DNA from: Acidobacteriota bacterium
GTDB lineage: Bacteria > Acidobacteriota > Terriglobia > Bryobacterales > Bryobacteraceae
Direction of reading: 5' to 3'
DNA length: 51,414 bases
Assembly: GCA_018268935.1 (NCBI GenBank)
Contig: JAFDVS010000002.1
Span: 1-51,414 of the forward strand
The translations under genes and the position numbers were made by a program. This document shows, piece by piece, positions 8,575-16,862 of the stretch. The notes below the pieces were generated by a model that did no database searches, had not been told where the DNA came from, and saw nothing but the letters and a program-made list of their open reading frames with translations. Every line of letters begins with the position of its first letter. Position 1 is the stretch's first letter.

Positions 8575-9590
8575 AGCAGAAACTGCCCCTGATGCATGAT
8601 CTGGCGTTCATCGGCCCAGATGTCGAAGTTCACGCCCACCACATCAATGTGCGTGGAGGAATACCACTTCGCGCCAGTGTGCTCGCCGTAGGGATTGCCG
8701 AAGGCGATGTGAATGCCGGGCATTTTTTCATCCTGCAGAATATTGCCGATGACGCCGCGCAGGGCGATGTTGGTGCCGATGGCGAACTCGCCGACACGGT
8801 CACTGTTTTCGTCGGTGTGCGTGTATTTCCAGAATGTATCGCGAAGGTCCTGATTCTCCGATTCGGCGGAGACCAGGCGGTTGCCTTCCACACGGATGGT
8901 GAGCGGGTTGTCGCGCAGATTGCCGTATTTGGCGCAGAGCCAGTCACCGACTACGCCATCAATGACCAGTGTTCCGTTCACCTCTTCTGGAGTGGTGAAC
9001 ACTTCCCCGCCCGGCAGATTGCCCCACTTGTCAGGAGAAATGATGCCGCTGGTCTTGAGCCATTTGTATTCGGGGGAGATGCGCGCGGTGATATCGGTGC
9101 CGGCGGGCGTGGTGGCCCGAATGTGGCGGCTGTTCATGGCGATCTCGCGCACCTTGATGCTGAGTTCATCCACTTTGTTGAAGTCGGCGCGCATGCCGTC
9201 CATCATGATCTGCCTGGTGATGTTCACCATATGACCGTGGCGGATACGGCGGCGATTCACCACTTCGGTCATCTGCATGCGCGTCTTCAGCTCATTGCGT
9301 TGCGCATAGACGCAGTAGATGGACGCAGTGCTGCGCTCCAGCGATTGCAGAATCTCCGTGGGCATGTCGGTGAGCGGACGCGGAGCCATTGCTTCCAGGA
9401 GGAACGCATTGTAATCCGCGCCGGCGGCCTCAAGTTCAGCGGCAAGGCTGGCGGCGATTTCGCGGCAGGCTTCATCGGCGATCAACGTTACCGGCTCACC
9501 GGGTTGAATGCGCAGGCAAGTGCGAACCGCATTGCGCGCACCTTCCGACAAGCCTGAATCAAAGGGTGTGTTACGAATCAATTCCTTCAT
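8571..9590 (-). CDS. M29-type (AmpS/PepS-like) metallo-aminopeptidase
   Basis: A 339-residue protein whose C-terminal part matches M29 aminopeptidases. GTNIALRG and LQDEKMPGIHIAFGNPYGEH lead to STHIDVV. The six metal and catalytic positions of the family are all present: Glu268, Glu288, His294, Tyr301, His314 and Asp316, with the characteristic seven-residue His-Tyr and two-residue His-Asp spacings. It is shorter than usual (about 410), with a reduced N-terminal domain. M29 enzymes remove N-terminal residues from peptides using two metal ions. It sits between a GCS2-type ligase (5-base gap) and an ATP-grasp-like protein (4-base overlap), suggesting trimming or turnover of a peptide made by the neighbours. 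Confidence 0.82.
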   Translation of the reverse strand: MKELIRNTPFDSGLSEGARNAVRTCLRIQPGEPVTLIADEACREIAASLAAELEAAGADYNAFLLEAMAPRPLTDMPTEILQSLERSTASIYCVYAQRNELKTRMQMTEVVNRRRIRHGHMVNITRQIMMDGMRADFNKVDELSIKVREIAMNSRHIRATTPAGTDITARISPEYKWLKTSGIISPDKWGNLPGGEVFTTPEEVNGTLVIDGVVGDWLCAKYGNLRDNPLTIRVEGNRLVSAESENQDLRDTFWKYTHTDENSDRVGEFAIGTNIALRGVIGNILQDEKMPGIHIAFGNPYGEHTGAKWYSSTHIDVVGVNFDIWADERQIMHQGQFLL

Positions 9591-9595
9591 GACAA

Positions 9596-10699
9596 CTACA
9601 GACCGGCTTCGGTCTCCTCAATGATGTAATCCACTACTTTCTTCAAGTCGCCGGTTTCGCGGAAGACGCGAAGCTGGCGATCGGCGCCTGTGCCATTGGC
9701 GATCATGGTGCGGATGTATTCGATCTCTTTGCGGCTGCCGAGCTCGTCTACCACATCGTCCACCAGTTGGAGGTACTCTTCGAGCAGCTCGCGCACGGGG
9801 ACTTCGATGCGCTTGCCGAAGTCGATGAGCTTGCCATCCAGGCCGTAACGCGAGGCGCGCCACTTGTTTTCCATGATCAGCATGCGGCGGTACAGCCGGA
9901 AGCCCTGGTTCTGCGAATACAGTTTGTACAGCTTCGCCACGGTGGCCTGAATCAGCGCGGTGATGGCGATGGTTTCATCCAGGCGCATGGGCAGATCCAT
10001 GACGCGGAACTCCAGCGTGTCGAAGTGCGGATGCGGCCGGATGTCCCACCAGATCTTCTTCGCGTTGTCGATGCAGTTGGTCTGAATCAGCAGCTTGATG
10101 AAGTTTTCATACTCGGCGTAGCTACCGAAGTAATCGGGGATGTTGGTGCGTGGGAATTTGTCGAAGACTTTGCAGCGATAGCTTTTGAGGCCTGTTTCCT
10201 GCGACATCCAGAAGGGCGAGTTGGTGCTGAGCGCGAGAATGTGCGGGATGAAGTAGCGCGCCGCATTCATGATGTGAATGGCGGTTTCCTTGTCTTCGAT
10301 GCCGACGTGCACATGAAGGCCAAAGATGAGATTGGCGCGCGCCACCTGCTGCATATCCTCGACGATGGTCATGTAACGCTCGTCGGGATAGATTTCCTGA
10401 GTCTTCCAGTCGGCGAAGGGATGTGTGCTGGAGGCGGCTAACCGCAAGCCATGATCCTTGGCCAGGCGCACCATGTGCTGGCGCAGTTCCAGCAAGTCGG
10501 CGCGGGCTTCGGCGATGTTCTTGCACACGCCGGTGCCCACTTCCACTACGCTCTGGTGCAGTTCCACCTTCACGCGCTCTTTCAGGATGCGCTTGCCTTC
10601 GGAAAGCAATTCCGTCTCAATGTGGGAACGCAGATCGCGCGTTTCCGGATCGATGGTTTGATACTCTTCTTCGATCCCCAAAGTAAAGCTGGGACGCAT
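9596..10699 (-). CDS. GCS2-type carboxylate-amine ligase (YbdK-like)
   Basis: A 367-residue member of the glutamate-cysteine ligase type 2 family. The ATP and metal-binding start GIEEEYQTID is diagnostic, VELHQSVVEVGTG supplies further metal ligands, and LIFGLHVHVGI and LEFRVMDLP are conserved core strands. The family joins an amino acid carboxylate to an amine with ATP; E. coli YbdK has weak gamma-glutamylcysteine synthetase activity. Glutathione synthesis is not a given here because no typical GshB accompanies it. Between an ATP-grasp ligase and an M29 peptidase it is more likely one of two or three ligases building an unusual peptide or pseudo-peptide. Confidence 0.9.
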   Translation of the reverse strand: MRPSFTLGIEEEYQTIDPETRDLRSHIETELLSEGKRILKERVKVELHQSVVEVGTGVCKNIAEARADLLELRQHMVRLAKDHGLRLAASSTHPFADWKTQEIYPDERYMTIVEDMQQVARANLIFGLHVHVGIEDKETAIHIMNAARYFIPHILALSTNSPFWMSQETGLKSYRCKVFDKFPRTNIPDYFGSYAEYENFIKLLIQTNCIDNAKKIWWDIRPHPHFDTLEFRVMDLPMRLDETIAITALIQATVAKLYKLYSQNQGFRLYRRMLIMENKWRASRYGLDGKLIDFGKRIEVPVRELLEEYLQLVDDVVDELGSRKEIEYIRTMIANGTGADRQLRVFRETGDLKKVVDYIIEETEAGL

Positions 10700-10716
10700 G
10701 GATACCCCCTGCGAAT

Positions 10717-11649
10717 CTAAGTGTTGAGAAACGCCTGCCAGCGCAGGTCGCGGCCCGGGTTCTCATCGCTGAGCGCGCGCGTGACGGCCATTTCAGCGAC
10801 GTTGCGCACGATCCACTCGAAGTTCTCCGGTCCTACGGAATTGTAGTCGGCGTCGGGCGCCGGGTTGAGGAAGTCGATGGCGTAGGGAATGCCATCGCGC
10901 ACGGCGAACTCCACGGTGTTGAGATCGTAGCCGAGGGCTCGGCAAATGGTGATGCAATCGCGTTCCACGCGTTGCTTCATGGCGCTGTCCAGGGGCGGAG
11001 CATCCTTCACATAGCGATGTTCATGCGGCAGCTTCGGGTTGTAGCGCATGATGTGGACGCGCTCCTGATTGATGACATAGCAGCGGAAGTAGTCGTCGAA
11101 TTCGATGCCTTCCTGCAACGTCATGCAGAGGTCGCCGGTGTCGTGATAGGCGGCGAAGAATTCTTCGGGGCTGTTCACCTTGTACACGCTTTTCCAGCCG
11201 CCACCGCTGAAGGGCTTCAGGAATGCAGGGAATCCGACGTAGGAATAAACGGCGTCCCAATCAAGTGGATAGTTCAGATTCCGCATCGACTTGGCCGTGG
11301 TGCCTTCGGGGTGCTTGTAGTGCGGCAGCAGGACGGTCTTCGGGATAGCCACGCCGAGCTTCGAGGCCAGTGCGTAGTTGAAGAATTTGTCATCGGCGCC
11401 CCACCAGAACGGGTTGTTGATGACGATGGTGCCGCTGAGCACGGCATTCTTCAGGGCTGCGCGATAGAAGGCGATGTCGTGCGAGATACGGTCTATGATG
11501 AGCCGGTAGCCGCTTGGTTCCGCCATGCGCACGGCGTCAAGCTTCACTGCTTCCGCGCGCACGTCTTCCACTTTCATAGAGTTGATCCGGTCAATGAGGG
11601 CCCACGGGAAAGTGTCCTCCATGCCGAACAAAACACCGATCTTTCTCAT
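10717..11649 (-). CDS. ATP-grasp carboxylate-amine ligase
   Basis: A 310-residue ATP-grasp enzyme related to D-Ala-D-Ala ligase and RimK. FPAFLKPFSGGGWKSVY gives the ATP-binding lysine and flexible glycine loop. MTLQEGIEFDDYFRCYVI provides the adenine-contacting strand. YAIDFLNPAPDADYNSVG gives the Asp and Asn that bind magnesium. The ATG at 11649 follows AAGGA at a good distance; longer upstream extensions are not supported. The enzyme would form an acyl phosphate and join it to an amine. With the adjoining GCS2-type ligase (17-base gap) it supplies a second ligation activity for the cluster. Confidence 0.88.
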   Translation of the reverse strand: MRKIGVLFGMEDTFPWALIDRINSMKVEDVRAEAVKLDAVRMAEPSGYRLIIDRISHDIAFYRAALKNAVLSGTIVINNPFWWGADDKFFNYALASKLGVAIPKTVLLPHYKHPEGTTAKSMRNLNYPLDWDAVYSYVGFPAFLKPFSGGGWKSVYKVNSPEEFFAAYHDTGDLCMTLQEGIEFDDYFRCYVINQERVHIMRYNPKLPHEHRYVKDAPPLDSAMKQRVERDCITICRALGYDLNTVEFAVRDGIPYAIDFLNPAPDADYNSVGPENFEWIVRNVAEMAVTRALSDENPGRDLRWQAFLNT

Positions 11650-11674
11650 GTTTCGAGTCCTTTTCGATGGTTGT

Positions 11675-12388
11675 CTAGAAAAATTTTCGGGCCATTTGCT
11701 GCCACCAGGGCCAGTCGTGCCCGGTGCCATTGCCCCACACATCGAGGTAGTGCGGGATGCCCTTGCGGTTCAAAATATGGGATAGCTTGCGATTGTCATC
11801 GAGGCAGATGTCGGTTTCCCCGGTTGCCAGGACGAGCCGCAGACCTTCGCGATAGAGGCTCAGGTACCACTCGTCTTCGAGGTTATTCATGTAATCCACG
11901 GGGTTGTGGAAGTAGACTTCCTGGTCCCAATAGCCATTGACAAAGCTGCTGATATCGAACGCTCCGCCAAGGCTGATGCAGGTATGCACCAAGTCCGGAT
12001 GGCGGAGGGTGAAATTGACGGAATGATAGCCGCCGAAGCTGCAGCCGGTGACGGCGACGCGCTCGGCACCGGTGCGCTCGCGCACGAACGGAAGCACTTC
12101 GGTGAGGATGTAGCGCTCGTATTCCATGTGGCGCTCCACCCGGCTTCGCGGCGGAACCTGCTTGTTGTACCAGCTCTCCGAGTCGACGCTATCGACACAA
12201 AAAGCCTGCATCTGCCCGTTGTCGTATTTGTGCGAGATGGCGGCGATCATGCCGCGGTTCTCGTAATCGAAGAAGCGGCCCATGGAGGTGGGGAACACGA
12301 TGGTTGGCATTCCGCCGTGTCCGAAGACAAGCATCTCCATCTCCCGCTGCAGTACGGGACTGTGCCACTTGTGATATTCGCGATTCAT
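11675..12388 (-). CDS. Esterase-D-like alpha/beta hydrolase
   Basis: A 237-residue hydrolase of the putative esterase family (Pfam PF00756-like). The nucleophile elbow GCSFGGYHS carries the catalytic serine. ATGETDICLDDNRKL holds the likely acid, and GTGHDWPWW near the C-terminus holds the histidine. There is no signal peptide, so it is cytoplasmic. A 25-base gap separates it from the ATP-grasp ligase downstream, so it appears to be the first gene of the ligase/peptidase set. It may release or hydrolyse an ester intermediate or product. The natural substrate cannot be read from sequence. Confidence 0.88.
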   Translation of the reverse strand: MNREYHKWHSPVLQREMEMLVFGHGGMPTIVFPTSMGRFFDYENRGMIAAISHKYDNGQMQAFCVDSVDSESWYNKQVPPRSRVERHMEYERYILTEVLPFVRERTGAERVAVTGCSFGGYHSVNFTLRHPDLVHTCISLGGAFDISSFVNGYWDQEVYFHNPVDYMNNLEDEWYLSLYREGLRLVLATGETDICLDDNRKLSHILNRKGIPHYLDVWGNGTGHDWPWWQQMARKFF

Positions 12389-12412
12389 GGACTGGAACGG
12401 CAGGACGTCTTT

Positions 12413-15313
12413 TTATCGTACCAGAGGCTTTGCCTGACTCAACACTGCGCCGGCGTGGCGGGCGAAGAGGCCGCGGATGTCCTGGCGATACTCCTGCAGG
12501 ATCGCCGCGCCTAGGCCGTTGTAATCGCCACAGCGGTATAAGGCGCGTGCCAGCACAATCTCGCGGAGGGGACCGATGCGGCGGCGGGCATCCATATTCG
12601 CGTCTTCGAGGGGCTCGACGGTTTTCATGATGTGGCCGCGCATGCCGGGTTTGTTCAGCAGTCGCGCCAGTGGCTCCGCGGCGGAGCGATCGGCGAGCTG
12701 CTCCAGGGCGATGGCCATCGAACGGTGGTGTGACAGCGTGACGGTGGCGTCGAGGGTATCGAGCTTGCGAAGCAGGGCAGGCAAAGCGGCGGGATCGCCG
12801 GTGCGGCCGAGGCCGAGAATCAGTGTGTCGATTGGGGTGGGCAGATGCGCGTACTCGGCCATCTTGCCTTGCAGAATGCGCGCGTCCCATTCTTTGATGT
12901 CATCGAGCGCCTTCGCCAGGAACGGGGTCACTTCCTTCTCGCCGAAGAACGCCAGCAGATTGGCGTACATCAGCTTCTGTCTTGCAGGGGCGGCTGCGAA
13001 GCGTTGCTTCAGCAGGGGGCGGGCCATCTCGCGATGGGTGAGAATCATCGCGAGCCACACACCCGCTTCTTCGGGATTGGTGGCGTAGCCCACGTTCTGC
13101 ACGGCTTTGCGGATTTCGCGCTCGGGGAGCGGGAAGGAATCCTGGTGCTGAAGCACGGCCTCAGGCAGGCTGCCGATTTCGACGAGGTGCTTCTGTAATG
13201 CGCGCACATCCAGGTCGCGCAGGGGCTTGCCGGATTTCGCTGTATCCGCGGCTGCGACGCCCGCGGCGTAGCCCTGATTCGCCATGTCGCGCTGCATGCG
13301 GACCATGGCCGATGCGTCGCGATGCATGCTGATGCCGAGCCCGGTGACGAGCATGCCTTCCATCCCCTTCGGCAACAGGCAGCGATACGGCGTGTACGTC
13401 GATCCGCCCGGCGCCGGATGATTCAGCAGCCGAGAGTTCTTATCGTGCGGTAACAGCGCGAAGAAATCTTCGCTCGGATAGCCATGCGAATCGTAGTCGC
13501 TGGCGGAAAAAACAATACTGTCGGGATATGTTCTGCCGGCGAGTTGGTCGAGATAGGACATGGTGTGCTCGCCGACCATGCGCCGCCGCTCGCGGGTTTG
13601 AATCAACGACCCCGCGTCCCAGGCAGTGTCGGCCATGGCTTGGCGGGCACCCACCAAAGCCCCCCACACGTCCATCATGTCGTTCTCATCCACCAGCAGG
13701 TAATCGGTGTTGACGTAGCTGCTGCCGGGTTTGCGCGCGGGCAGCCCTGAGCCCTGCATGGCGAGATCCGTGGCATCGGCGCTCCACATGGCTTCGGCGC
13801 CCGCGGCGACGGCGATGTCGGCGTTTCCGGTGGCGTCAATGACCACTGGCGCCAACGCAACGCCACGCTGCTGCGGAGTGACGATCACCGCTCCGCGCAC
13901 GCGATTGCCATCCCGTACCGCGCCCGCACCCATCACACCGAAGAGAATCTCGCCGCCTGTCTTGCGAATCTCTTTGCGATACCACTCCATTTTGTCGTCG
14001 ACGGTGAAGGTTTCACTGGGAAACGGGACCTCGCGGGCGAAGCCTGCATTGCGCCCGTGATAGGGCTTGCCGATCAGGCCGACAGTGCCGGTGCCGCCCA
14101 AGCCCTCCTGGAACTCAGCGACCAACACCTTCGCGCCACGCCTGCCAGCGCCTATCGCCGCCGCCGCGCCGGATGTGCCGCCGCCGATGATCACGACATC
14201 CCACTTGCCCAGCACGGGCACGGCGCGTTCCGGCGAATCGACGAACTCGGTGGCGGCGATGGAGGAGCGCACGCCGTTGAGCACCTCGCGAATTTCGCCG
14301 GCGCGCTCTGCGGCGCGGACAGGCGGCCCAGCCACGCGCACGTTCTTGGGAACAGGCGTAGCAGCGGCCACACGAGCCGCTTCCGCGCCGATCGCTTTGC
14401 CCACCGCTTCGGCCATGGTTGCCCGCGTCAATTGCTCCTGCACGTTGGCGGGCACATCGGCGCGTTCGGTGACATACAGGCGGTCAACGCCACGCGGGGC
14501 GAAATGTCCGGCCGCGATTCCCTTCCACTGCGCCGCGGCGCGGCGGCCGATTATCCCGTTGGGCGCGACATAGGACACACGGGCCGAGGCGCGCACCTGG
14601 CCTTCGCGGTAGGTTTTATCGCGGGCTTCCTGTTCGAGCCGGCCAGGGTCAGAGACATCGAGGCGCAGGCGGTATTCATAGAGCGTCTGCTTCTCGTCGG
14701 GAACGGGGATGCGCCGCGCGATCAGCTCGTCGTGAGCCGGCTTGCCGCCCATCACCACGCGGCGTACTTCCACTTCGCCGCCGCCCGCCGGGTGAAATCG
14801 GGCGCCCGCCAACCGTGCCACCGAAGCTCCGGAAGTCGCATCGACAACCACCTTGGCAATCACCGCCTGGCGCCCGGCCCGATTCGCCATCACCAATCCC
14901 GCGGGCTTGCCTGCTGCATCCAACAGCAAGTCAGTAGCTGTGGTCCCCAACAGAAACCGTACCCCAGCTTTCGTCAACGCGTCTTCCAACACTTTCTTCA
15001 AGCGAATGGGCGCGGCCGGACCAGGCTTACTCCAAATGCGTTCCGACAGCACACCAGTGGGCTTTTCGCCTTCCTCCAACCAGAGGCGCATGGTATCCGC
15101 TAAATCCTCGCCGAGATACAAGCGGGGCGCGAGCACCATCACTGTGCGGCCTTTCGACGCTGCTTCCAACGCCGCGGAGACACCGGCCATGCCGCCACCG
15201 GCCACCACGACATCGACGGATGCGGCCACGGGAATGCGACGGGCGGACTCCACCACTTCAGCCCCAAACGCGCCGGCCGCAACCAACGCAACTAAGAGGC
15301 AGCCACCTCGCAT
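12413..15313 (-). CDS. Secreted tandem FAD-dependent oxidoreductase with helical-repeat C-terminus
   Basis: A 966-residue protein with a signal peptide (MRGGCLLVALVAAGAFGAE) and two FAD_oxidored-type halves. The first has the dinucleotide motif VVVAGGGMAGVSAALEA near residue 37. The second has VVIIGGGTSGAAAAIGAG near residue 375, with VVIDATGNADIAVAAG following as expected for a flavoprotein. Residues after about 780 are alpha-helical repeats resembling HEAT or PBS-lyase repeats (DPAALPALLRKLDTLDATV). The ATG at 15313 has AAGGAG eight bases before it and is preferred to the GTG at 15322. It overlaps the DeoC-like gene by 22 bases. It may oxidise a sugar or sugar-derived substrate, but the substrate is unknown. 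Confidence 0.88.
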   Translation of the reverse strand: MRGGCLLVALVAAGAFGAEVVESARRIPVAASVDVVVAGGGMAGVSAALEAASKGRTVMVLAPRLYLGEDLADTMRLWLEEGEKPTGVLSERIWSKPGPAAPIRLKKVLEDALTKAGVRFLLGTTATDLLLDAAGKPAGLVMANRAGRQAVIAKVVVDATSGASVARLAGARFHPAGGGEVEVRRVVMGGKPAHDELIARRIPVPDEKQTLYEYRLRLDVSDPGRLEQEARDKTYREGQVRASARVSYVAPNGIIGRRAAAQWKGIAAGHFAPRGVDRLYVTERADVPANVQEQLTRATMAEAVGKAIGAEAARVAAATPVPKNVRVAGPPVRAAERAGEIREVLNGVRSSIAATEFVDSPERAVPVLGKWDVVIIGGGTSGAAAAIGAGRRGAKVLVAEFQEGLGGTGTVGLIGKPYHGRNAGFAREVPFPSETFTVDDKMEWYRKEIRKTGGEILFGVMGAGAVRDGNRVRGAVIVTPQQRGVALAPVVIDATGNADIAVAAGAEAMWSADATDLAMQGSGLPARKPGSSYVNTDYLLVDENDMMDVWGALVGARQAMADTAWDAGSLIQTRERRRMVGEHTMSYLDQLAGRTYPDSIVFSASDYDSHGYPSEDFFALLPHDKNSRLLNHPAPGGSTYTPYRCLLPKGMEGMLVTGLGISMHRDASAMVRMQRDMANQGYAAGVAAADTAKSGKPLRDLDVRALQKHLVEIGSLPEAVLQHQDSFPLPEREIRKAVQNVGYATNPEEAGVWLAMILTHREMARPLLKQRFAAAPARQKLMYANLLAFFGEKEVTPFLAKALDDIKEWDARILQGKMAEYAHLPTPIDTLILGLGRTGDPAALPALLRKLDTLDATVTLSHHRSMAIALEQLADRSAAEPLARLLNKPGMRGHIMKTVEPLEDANMDARRRIGPLREIVLARALYRCGDYNGLGAAILQEYRQDIRGLFARHAGAVLSQAKPLVR

Positions 15314-16026
15314 TGAGACCACTCCTTCATCAGCGATTCCGGATCAGGCGACGAAATGCGGGCGCAGCCGAGTTCACGGGCCAGCTTCGCCTCAGCTAGC
15401 GTGCGCACACCGCCGCATTCCACCTGGACATGAAAGCCGCAATGCTTCCGCACGAGTTCCAGATCGCGCGGCTGTGTCGTAGTGACGAAGTGAGCGTTGA
15501 CGCGCTTCGCCATGCGGCAGAGGATGATGATCATCTCTTCGTTGAGCAGCGGATTGTCGATCACCACTTTCAACAGCGCCCCAGCTTCGATGCAGGAATC
15601 GGCCATCTGAATCAGCTCCACTTCCTGATGCTGGAACTGGCGCGAGATCATCTTGCCCGGGTTCGGATAGGCATGCAGCACGCGGACGCCGCGGCGCAGC
15701 AGATCGCGGCACTCGTACACTTTCACCCCGGAGTTCGAACTGCCGTAGGGGTGACCCACGGTGCTCGCCACCTTCACCACGCCGAGACCCAGAAACCGCC
15801 CGGCCGAATCGACATCGCAGGGACGCACCAGCACAGTACCCACACCGTGCTGCCGGGCGCGCAGGCAGCGGTTGTACAGCTCATCCTCGGTCAGCGTTGC
15901 TTCGAGGATTTCGTAGTCGATTTTTTGGAAGAACTCTTCTTTGCTTTCGACGAGCTTTTGGGCTTCGCCTTCTGCACCGCCGCCGGCTTCGGCGGAGGCG
16001 GAGTGTAGAGGTCGGACATCATCCAT
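15292..16026 (-). CDS. DeoC-fold protein lacking the Schiff-base lysines
   Basis: A roughly 244-residue TIM-barrel protein aligned by eye with deoxyribose-phosphate aldolase. IDYEILEATLTEDELYNRC corresponds to the DeoC opening, VVKVASTVGHPYGSSNSGVK to its V-x-T-V-x-G-F-P-x-G loop, and LLKVVIDNPLLNEEMIIILC to its K-V-I-x-E-T strand. The catalytic lysine of the K-T-S-T-G-F motif is replaced (AHFVTTTQP), and the second lysine before G-G-V-R-T is also absent (VECGGVRT). It is therefore unlikely to be an aldolase as such. No start codon exists between the CBM9 stop and the DeoC homology, so the ATG at 16026 is used, giving a 136-base overlap with the preceding gene. Confidence 0.72.
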   Translation of the reverse strand: MDDVRPLHSASAEAGGGAEGEAQKLVESKEEFFQKIDYEILEATLTEDELYNRCLRARQHGVGTVLVRPCDVDSAGRFLGLGVVKVASTVGHPYGSSNSGVKVYECRDLLRRGVRVLHAYPNPGKMISRQFQHQEVELIQMADSCIEAGALLKVVIDNPLLNEEMIIILCRMAKRVNAHFVTTTQPRDLELVRKHCGFHVQVECGGVRTLAEAKLARELGCARISSPDPESLMKEWSQCEVAAS

Positions 16027-16859
16027 AAAGTTCCAAAGTGACGCAGTTGCGTCCGGACGTTTTTCGCGCCACTGAACCAATCCTCGTGGTGGAAGTTGCC
16101 GAAGTTGCCTTCGCCCTTCTCTTTCTCATCCAGATCGCCCAGAGCCAGGTTGAGTCCCAACGGCCGGTTGCCCATGGCGGTGGAATAGAATTTTCCCGGC
16201 TCCACTTCCAGGCAGGGATCGAAATCGATGGCCCACTCCAGGATATATCCCTTGCCGCCGGGCTTGGGTTTGGCGGCGCATTCCATGGCCTTGGTGTCGA
16301 TCCACTTGCGGTAAGTGTTCCAGGCCCTTTCGTCGCGGCGCGGCTCGCCTTCGAGGATCCCGCCCGTGCCAACGCCGCCTACTCGCGACTTGGTGAGGTT
16401 GCAGACCATCTGCCACGATTGGCCGTTGCCGGCCACGCTTTCTTCCGCTTTGTACTGATTGGTCGAGTTGATGAGAATCTCCACCTCATCGCCAAACCAG
16501 GGGAAGCCCTCGCGGGTCAGTTCATGGGCTTTGGGATTCTGCGCCGGGAGCCAGCGCTCGGTCTCGATGCCGTAGAGCACATCATCGGTCACGTCGAAGG
16601 CAAAGTAGAGCCGCTTGCCGTCGTGTTTCACGTAGCCATGCAGGGAGAGATCCACAGGACTCACGGTGGGGCTGAATTGGGGGACCCAATCCTGGACACC
16701 GAAGAATTGAGTGGCGTCGTCCCATTCGCCTTTCTCCAGCACGCCATCGAGGACGGGGGCTTTGCCGGGAAAGGCATATAAAGACCGATTGCTCTGTTTT
16801 TCCGGCTGCTCACCGAGGAGCAGGGCCGCGCAGGCGGCCAATGCCAACGGCTTCCACAT
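15891..16859 (-). CDS. Secreted CBM9-like carbohydrate-binding protein
   Basis: A 322-residue exported protein (MWKPLALAACAALLLG) with one beta-sandwich of the CBM9/DOMON type. APVLDGVLEKGEWDDATQF is the typical family opening, followed by RLYFAFDVTDDVLYG, FGDEVEILIN and GYILEWAIDF. Such domains bind sugars or cell-wall glycans outside the cytoplasm. The last 36 residues are low-complexity and rich in Lys, Ser and Pro (KAKKSSSKKSTTKSSKQR) and overlap the start of the DeoC-like gene in another frame. It starts three bases after the cpoB stop, so it is probably transcribed from the Tol-Pal operon. Confidence 0.82.
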   Translation of the reverse strand: MWKPLALAACAALLLGEQPEKQSNRSLYAFPGKAPVLDGVLEKGEWDDATQFFGVQDWVPQFSPTVSPVDLSLHGYVKHDGKRLYFAFDVTDDVLYGIETERWLPAQNPKAHELTREGFPWFGDEVEILINSTNQYKAEESVAGNGQSWQMVCNLTKSRVGGVGTGGILEGEPRRDERAWNTYRKWIDTKAMECAAKPKPGGKGYILEWAIDFDPCLEVEPGKFYSTAMGNRPLGLNLALGDLDEKEKGEGNFGNFHHEDWFSGAKNVRTQLRHFGTLWMMSDLYTPPPPKPAAVQKAKPKSSSKAKKSSSKKSTTKSSKQR

Positions 16860-16862
16860 CGC

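Noticed and set aside
9596..11649. Glutathione biosynthesis pair (GshA/GshB)
   Set aside because: The GCS2-type and ATP-grasp proteins are only distantly similar and sit with a peptidase, esterase and amidase; no support for glutathione as the product.
14057..15103. 348-codon plus-strand frame inside the flavoprotein gene
   Set aside because: Shadow frame; the minus-strand gene has both FAD motifs.
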